From NCBI RefSeq assembly GCF_016919245.1, contig NZ_JAFEJA010000003.1:124001-188000 (forward strand): a stretch of 64,000 nt of DNA. The letters run 5' to 3'. The translations under genes were made by a program, and so were the position numbers. Below, in pieces: positions 51,501-60,500 of this stretch; the stretch's first letter is position 1, and every line of letters begins with the position of its first letter. Under the pieces are notes generated by a model. The model saw only the letters and a list, made by a program, of their open reading frames with translations, had not been told where the DNA came from and searched no databases. Source of the DNA: Streptomyces zhihengii (GTDB taxonomy: Bacteria; Actinomycetota; Actinomycetes; Streptomycetales; Streptomycetaceae).

Positions 51501-54500
51501 GGCAGCACTGCTTCTCGGACCCCACCCTCCAGTCCTCTGCGGCATGATGGGCATTCGACGAGTCTGTCGTCGGCTCAAGATGCGGTGAAGGTGACTGCCT
51601 ATTTCGCCGACCGTGCAGAAGACCCTGCCGTGCCGCCCTCGCCGCGCTCGCGTAAGAAGTCGGCGAGTTGGAATCTCCTGCTTCACTCGCCCCGCGTGCT
51701 CCGTCGCGTATCGGGGCCACCTGCCCTCTGGGGCTCCGGTGCTATCTCTGAGGAGCATGCGCCGGGTGCCCGATATTTTTCGGTATCTGAGACACCGCCT
51801 GCAACACCCGGAGCCTCCCGGCGCTTCACTGTCGGTCTGCATGCGTCCGACACCGCGCCAGCACCGACCCAGGCCACGGAAGCTGGCCGGCCGCACTCGT
51901 GGCATTCGTCCGCTACCGGCCACGCGCCTAGCGGCGGACAGACTGGTCAGGAGACGGTCACTGTTCTGCGAAGCTGGCGCCGAATGTCACGGCAAGTGGC
52001 AGATCCCGTTCCAACCCGCAGCCACTATGTAGAGTCGCCTGAGCCGGCAACTCCGCTAGGTGAAGACCATGCGAGCCGCGGCGACATCAGTAGGGGACCT
52101 GCATCTGACACGGGGCCTGGGGCTGCTCTCGGTTTCGGGCCCAAGCCTTCCAGCAAGACTGAGGACGCGGCCCAGCCCACGCCTCCTGGGCGCGAGCGCC
52201 GGGTGAGGTTCGCAGAGGACGTGATATCCGCTCCCGTTCCTCGGATCACACGCATCCGAGGAGTCCTCCAGCAGCTGGAGAACGTACGCTCCCATGCACG
52301 CGACGCGCTGGGGCGACCTGAGCCTGAGGTGCCGGGTGGTCGGCTCGCTGGTTATCCGACTCTGCCGACCGTAAGTGAGACCTCTGAGCTGACCGCGCCG
52401 CGGGCTCTGAGTGCAGACGAGCAGCAGGATTGGGTGGACTTCGTCGTCCACCGGGAGCTGTCAGGGCTACCGGGTAGCGCAGAGCAGCACCAGGAGTTTG
52501 AGCAGCCCATACGCGATCGCGCCTGGCAGTACCTTCGTGACCTGCATCGCGAAGTGCTCTTTGCTGCGCGCGGCGACGAGGATGCACCGCCACGTTTCGT
52601 GCGAGATGCCGATGTGACCATCCCCGTCGAACACCTGGAGGCCGACCGGCCTGCTGTCCTCGAGTACGGGGCCACCGACCCTGTCATCTCGGAAGGCGTC
52701 GTGGACGCCTTTGACGACGGAAGCACGCTCGCGCGGGACATCACCACGACTGGTGGAACCGAGATCACGCTGCGTCGATCCGCTGATGTGGCGCACGCTA
52801 TCCTCGGCGTCTTGCGCCCGCGCGACATGCAACTTGTCCTGCACCGCGGAATGCCGCAGCAGATCACTCACAGCCATGAGGAGACCCTGCGGGAGACTCT
52901 TCTTGACCTTCTGAGGCGTCCCCCAGCAATACTTGCCGGACTGGCCTCCAGTTCCCAGGATGCGGCGGTGGTGTCACCTGCCGCCACCGGCAAGCGCAAC
53001 ACTCTCGAGGCTTCCTCTGCGCTGGGGGACGGGGCGTACATCCGGTATCAGGGCGCAGATGGGCGCGACTACCTGGCCACAGTCCGGGCACGCAACATCG
53101 GGTCCTTCACCCGCTATGCCGACAAAGTCAAAGTTTTCCTGGATGAGTCTCGCAGCTTCACGGAGAGCAACTCGCAGTCTTCGAAGCAAGCGTTCAACTT
53201 CACCCCGAACTTTGGCACCACGCTGACCCCCGGAACGGGGCTCAGCGGAATCGGCGCGATCAACGTCAGCGGCGGCTTCCACCAGAGCACGCACGTCACG
53301 ACGCGCGGCTTCTCCTCGCAGGAGAAGCAGACGATAGGAACGAAGGAAGGGTCTGCCACCTTCGTCAGTGACATTGTTTACGACATCGACGTGCAGGAGT
53401 TGGGCGCTGACGGCTCACTGCATCCGGTAGCGGGTCGATCCAGGCGGTTTGTCGTACGCAACGGTTTCCAATGGCGCGTCCCGGACTACCTCACCAAGTC
53501 CAAGGAGGGGCGACTCGGGCTTCCCCGGAAGATCCGTATACCAGACGGAACGGTGCGGGCGAAGATGGTTGTGGTCGATGACTGCGTCCCGCCACGAGAC
53601 CTGATCCCCTGGGCACTGGGGGTCGCAAACCAGCATGCAGGCGTCACTCTGGGTTCGCCCGGGGTCGACGAAATCACCAGGTTCTTCCGTCGCGGCACCA
53701 TGGCGGACCGGTTCATCAAGTCGATGCGAGGGGTGGTGTGGTCCTCTGACCTGTTGGACAAGGACCGCAACGTGGTGGGGCACTTCAGCTACCGCGTCCT
53801 CTCGGATCCCAGCCTGACGGCGACCCTGGAGCGCTCCGTGCGCGGCACGCGGATGAACACCTCCAAGAACACCTCCGGTTCCGTGGCACGCGACAAGGAA
53901 GTCGCCAGCAGCATCACGGCATCGGTCATGGGCGGCCCGATCCTCAACTACCCCGGTGTCCGCGCTCAAGCCGGTATCACCGGACAGGCCAGTACTTCAC
54001 GCTCCAATGACTCCTCCGTCAAGGAGCAAGGGCAGAAGGACTCCGGTATACGGCACAAGGGACTTCAGGGCCTCTACCGCCTGCAGCCCAGGGTGGAGGT
54101 CACCTTCCACCCTGCCTGGAAGAGCGGCGGCCTGGATCGCCCGCCGCACCTGGAGGACACCGATCCACAGGCATTGACGACGGTTCTTCCCATGCAGGCC
54201 GTCCTGCGCGTGCCGGAACACGAAGCACGGCAATGGGGTGGATGGGACACCAGCCCCAACAGGCCTCCACGAGAGGAGGCGCCGACGGCGCGGCGAGTGA
54301 CTGCCCGCACGCAGGCCACTGAACTGGGTGCGGCGCAGTCGCCGGCGAATCCTGCCGCTTCCGGGCCCAGCCTGCCCCGCGAGCTCAGCGGCAGCATTGC
54401 TCAGCTGATGCCTTACCACAGCGTGCGTTTCGATGCCCGAACCACCGCGGGCCGCATCCTTTCTCCCATGCACGACGACGCTGACGCCACACGGCAGGCT

Positions 54501-57500
54501 TCGCGTCCGCTCGTCGACCAGATGGTTGACGACTTGCTCGCCAAACTACGGGCTCATCCCGATACGCACCGGTTCGTCGCACCCGCTCCCTCCGCAGTGC
54601 GCCGCTTGTCCGATCGGGCGGCGTATCCGGCCTCCCACGCCGTTAGGAAGATGCGTCAGCAGCTGCAGGCTGCCAATAGAGCTGGGGCGAACCTCGACCG
54701 AGCGACAGGCAAGCGCCGTCCTACCGTCCTCAAGACCACGCCTGCGCGCCACCCCACGATGAGCCGCGAGGCTCGAACCACCCAGCACAATAGGAACCGG
54801 CTGCGGACGGCACTGACTCAGCTCCTCCAGGACACGCGCATGCTCTCGGACGCCGAAAGCTCCGTGGTTCTGGTTGCGCAAACTCCCATCCATACACACA
54901 AGCTCGTACTGACCCTGCGTAGCCAACCCGAGCCACTGCAGTGGACGGGGCACCGGCCTGACCTGAGCCTTCGCGGGGGGCAGTCAGGGCAGACTGAGAT
55001 AAGCCAGAGCACACAAGTCACCACGGGATGGAGAGTCACTGCAGGGCCCGAAGCCGGCATTAAGCCCATGGGGCCGAGGAGCCGGCTCACCGCAGGTATC
55101 GAAGCCTCGTACGGCGTGAACATCAGCCGTGGATCCACGACGGGCATGGAGGCGACCAATGTCCACCAAGTGACCGTCGAGGGTGTGCAGGCGTACGAGG
55201 CTCCCGCGACCATCACCGTCACGGCCGCCTACACCGTGAGGCCTCGAACGGTGGTTCGGATGACCACCGGCAACAAACTGAGGCAGCAAGACAAGCCGAT
55301 CGCCCTGGGCAGCGCGATCGGGGAGGCCCAGGTCTTCCACACCTGGGCCCAGGTACTGCATCCCGCCGCCCTTATGCCCGATCGTCTGCGCCCCCTCCGG
55401 CGCGACCAGGACGATGGCCCGCAACCTCGGCCGCCCGAGTGGCTCACCGAAGACCAGGCCCTTGCCATGGACAGCGCCCGCAGGCGTGACCCCGCGTACT
55501 TTGACATGGTCCGCCACACGCACGTGCGTCTGGAGCATGCTGCACCGGTGGCCGAGCTGATCCGTAAGGTCCTTGTTGCGATATCACCGCGCGAGACCAA
55601 GTGGGTCTTCCGAACCAAGGGCACGGATGAGGATCAGGCTGTCGTGGTGCTCTCCGAGCAGGTCCCGTCACACCTCGATGCTCTGCTGGGAGAGGGCTGG
55701 ATACAGCATCGCTGGTTCATTCAAGGGCAAGTGTTCCGCCACGAGGCGGTCATACGCATTGACGCAGTGTCCCAAGGCCTTCGCGCCACCGACGTCGTCG
55801 ACAGGGGCGTCAGCGCGGAGCGCTCCGTAACGAGCACGCTGACGGCGGGATCGAGCACGGGAAAGCAGCACCAAAAGGCGCTACAAGCCCAGATCAACGT
55901 TGCAGCACCCGACCCGACGGCAGCCCCGGTTGTCGCTGGGGCGAGCTATCAGTTCTACGGCCGCTCCACCCGCGACGGCGACAGCCAGGGCCTTGCTGTT
56001 GCACACCAGGTCTCCGAGGAGCAGTCGGGCCGGCTCGTGAGGGCGGTGTACGACAGCACGACCTATATCGCTGTGGGGGAGGAGTGGTCGCACCGGGTGG
56101 GGGCGTCCAAGCGCAAGGCTGCGGCAGGAGTGGTTGTTTTCGGGCAGCGCGACGAGGCCCTACCGTGGGTGGACGCTCGGCGACTCGGTCTCGTGGACAA
56201 CGGCTTCGAGGAAATGAGGGAGCCGGCACTGCTGCGACCGTTGGTCGGTCAGCCCGTCTTCGTATCCCTTGTCGGTGCTATCGACAGTGGACAGGCATTC
56301 CGTTCATTCCAGCAAGCGATGCAGCAACAGGCACCCGGTTCATTTCCGACAGGGCCGCGCGATGCGAGCGGTCTGAGCAGTATGTTGCACAGCTTGCTCA
56401 CGCCTGTAAGCCTGCGCGCGAGCTACGATCAGCTGACCGCCGAGGGAGTGACCCTGCGGCACGGTCGGACCGCTTTGCTCAAGGATCACTCCGGCGTTGT
56501 TCGCGTACGGCTCCTCAGGGGCGCTCCGGTATATCGCAGTACACGGTACGGCTGGACCACAGCCGAGAATCGGTCGGCGACGGACAAGAGCCAGAGCACA
56601 ACTGACCGCGAACACCGCCAAGGACTGTCGGTCACGGGTCTCACTCTGCCGGCCACGGGGGACGATGCTGTGCGGGCCGTAGCCTCGAGCCTGCAGGCGG
56701 CCATCAGCTTGCCCTCGGGCCACGGGAACTCGACAACCCAGGAGACCACTCTTAAGCAGTCTCTCTCGACGAGAGGACGCCACGTCGAATTCGACGTGCC
56801 CCTCGACCTCGAACTGACGTACACGCGGCACGACGGCAAGACAGTGCAGGTGGTCTCCAAGGACGTGGGTACCTTCCGCGAACTGCATCCCTCCTCCCTG
56901 CTGGTAGACGGCACGGACGACCAGCCACAGGATGCTGACCGCGCCCCAAACGTCTCCGAAACCGACCCGATCGAGTCATCCGCACACCAGACCACTGTGG
57001 CCGTCGAGACCGGCCCGAGCCATGGCGTACTCCGAGAGCCGGTCACCGTCGAAGAAGTCTCCCCAGGCGATGCACAGAGGTGGCTCCAGGACGGAGATGA
57101 GTCAACCCGCAACTTCCTGACACACCGTGACGTGTCGTTCCTGCACGTGCCCGACGTGGAACGCATGCAGCGTCACCTGATCCATGTCGTCGACCATGCC
57201 GACGACGCGAACCCCGGCGCAGCCGCCGACACCGTCAAGGGCCTCGAAAAGTCGCCATCGATCCGCTCTGACGGACATGTCCCACGCAACTCACCCCACA
57301 CGAAATCCCGCTGGGGAAAGCTGTTCCGTTCACCAGAACTGAAGAATTCTGCGAGCCGCACCACCGTCACCCGGCAGGGAAGCGCATCGTTCCAGCAACT
57401 GACACAACAGCTCTCGTCCCGCTTCATGCGTGCCACTGGCGCTGCCCAGGCGCTCGGCCCGGATGGGTACCAGCCCCCGCCGGTCCCCGACAGCGCAATG

Positions 57501-60500
57501 ATCGGCGCCACGACCGCCAACCCGACGATCCGCTACCGCCCTTCCCCAGGAGCCAAGCCACGGCTCATCGGGGTAGTGGACGACATCGCCGCTTCCTCAT
57601 ACCGCGGTGTTTCGGAGTCTCAGCAGCGCCAGGAGTTCACGCGCGCGATCGAGTCTGTCGTCAACGGCTCGGCCCTCCCCCTGCTTGTCGTGCCGGACGG
57701 CAACCCCGCGACGGGAAACCTTCTGCCGGGGCAACGAGTACCGCTGAACCAGGTGTCCGAGCCCACTCGAACCGCAGGGGGCATAAAGGACGCATTCCAG
57801 GTGGGCCCCAAGCCGGACCCCGAGCGCATGCTTCTGCTCGAGTTCCAGATCGATCAGAGAGTTGAGGCACACGTCACCAAGAACTGGGCGAGGCGGCTGA
57901 TCGATGCACTGAGTCACCCACTTCGCCATCTACGCCGCACATCATCCGACAAGTCGGCAGCAAGGAGCCAGGCCTTCGCTGCCTCCTTCCCGGCGGAGGG
58001 CCGCCTGGTCGTCCTGGCGCCGGAGCGGGTTGCACGTGAGCACGGCATCATCGACGACGCACGCTACCCAGCAGAAGTAACCACTGCTTTCGACCACGTC
58101 AAGGACCTGACAAAGCAGCTTGACGAGGCCGAGACGGCGTACAGGGCGGCAGTCGTACCCGTCGAGCGCGACCATGCGGAATGGTACGAGATCCTTCGCG
58201 ATCCGGACCCTCAACGGCGCAAGGATCGATTCGCGGCCGCGGCAGCTCGGTTCGTCGAACACGAAGAGGAACGTGCCCGACGGCGTGACGCGCACAGGCA
58301 CCTGGTTGCCGAGTACGGAAAGGCCAAGGCCAGTGCTCAGGAGCAACTCGAATGGCACAGGGACGCCCACAACGACGACGACGTGGCCAAGCCCGTGGCC
58401 TATCAGCCGGCTAAAGCAGCCGACCTGCAGCGCCACGTACTTGCGGACACCGATGAGCGCTCCCAGCACCTTCTCGAAGTAGACGAGCCGGCCCCCTACG
58501 ATGACGCCGAACTGAGGCGACTCGCCGCCACGGCACAGTCGCCAGGCGACCTCTGGCCTGGTGGCGTGCCCCCACGCCACACGGCGCTCCTCGAAACCAT
58601 GAAGGCGCATGCACTCCGTCTGGTGGCGCAAGCCAAGCAACAGGAAGCACACGAAGCCCTGGCCTCGAGCGAGCACGACCTCGCCCGCCTGCTCCGCGCC
58701 GAAGCCGCCTACTACGAAAACGCGTACGCCCGTGCGGTCACAGCACGAGACGCCATGAACGCGGCGATCGAACGCGGCCTCTCCACGCTGGGCAGGACTG
58801 AGGCCGACCATCTCTCTCAAGGCCATCTCGTCGACGTTCGACCCGACGAGATCGAAATCCTGCGCAACGAACTCCGTATCCGCGTCGCTGAGGACAGTCA
58901 GCACGGCGTGTCTGCCTCCCTGCCATCAGTGACGGCAGGCCAAGATCGGGAGCCACTGCGCATCTCCTCCATCCTGCTGCCTCCACGCGCCGCCCACACT
59001 GCCGCCGCCCGGCGAGCCGCCCGGACTAAGCAACTCACACACGCCGCACGCGAAGCCGCACAGGATCGAGCAGCGCACATAGACCGGCTTCGGGATCGTC
59101 TGAAGCAGGCCCTCACCCAACAAGCCGTAGCCGACTTCGCCCGCGCACAGATGCCGCGACCCTCCGCACTCCCCACGACGGCCCTGGCACAGGACCGACC
59201 AGAGGCCGAGCGCCGCGCGCTGACCAACCGCGACCGGAACGACCGACAAGAGAAGTTCACAAGCGGACAGGACACTGAAGACGGCCCCGCTACCTACTAC
59301 ACCGCCCCCTCGGGAACGATCTACGACATCCGTGACCCGCATGATCCGGAACGACCCGAGACGACCCGAGGAGAGGGCCTCCCGCTCGCCCTCCATACGG
59401 CCTGGTACGCCCAAGCCCATCCCGACCAAGCCCCTCCGACCGACACCGCACAGGAGATCGCCCACCGCGTCCGCTCTGCGCTCGCCGAGCAGCTGCGCCA
59501 AGACGGAGCCCGAAATGCCTCCTGGCTGCTATCCACATCCGACGACGACAGCACTACGTGGTTGCAGCCCGAACCCGGCCGAGACGTCTTCACCCAACAG
59601 GACCTGCAGGCCGCAGGACTCGACCATCTAGAGCCGGGACACCGCGCCGAATTCGACCAAGACCACACGCTGCACACCAACGTCCCCCTCGGCCACGCCG
59701 CTCGCATTGAACTCCTCGCCCGTCAGATAGAACGCGACGCCACATTCACTTCAGGCGGGCCGGCAGACAGAGAGCCTGCGCACCACGACCACTCCGCGGC
59801 GGACTACATGCCTGTCCTATTCGCCCGCAGGTACGGCGTCGAGGTGAACATCGTGCGCCCCGACAAGCCAGTCCTCACCTTCCGCCCCGAGGACCTTGGC
59901 GCTCCGGACATGCATCGTGTGCACGTTCTTCTCGACGACGACACCTTCAAGGCGCTCATCCCGCGAACAGTGCCCACGGCCCACAGCCCGTCGCTCGCCC
60001 AGCACACGGAGCCAACACCCGAAGAGCGATCCGGTGAACAGCAGCCAAGGCTCAATGTTGCTCACCAATCCATGCTCCAACGGGCCCGCACAAGGCTTGG
60101 CAAGCTCACTCCAAGTCGCTATGACGAGTCCCAAGCATGGGCCAAGCGGCAAGTCACCGCTGACCGGCTAGCGACGAGCACCAGCGGAATGCCCGACAGC
60201 ACGGCACAGACAGGGTCATCCGCACTCGCGCTGGAGCTCACCGACCTGGTGGCCCATACGTACGCCACGCAGGGAACGAAGGCCGCAGCCGCCCTGTCTG
60301 GCGAGTTGGCCGCCATGTACGGGATGCGGTCTCAGCAGACTTCAGCAGGAACGGTGCTGGTCTCCGACTCAGAAGCGACGCCTGAAAGGGCCAGCCGCTG
60401 GTCTGCAAAGCCCGTTCGAACGATGCCCCTCCACAACGCAACTGGTGAACAGGTGGGACTGTCCTTCCTGGACCAAGACGAGCACGACCTGGTTGCGGCG

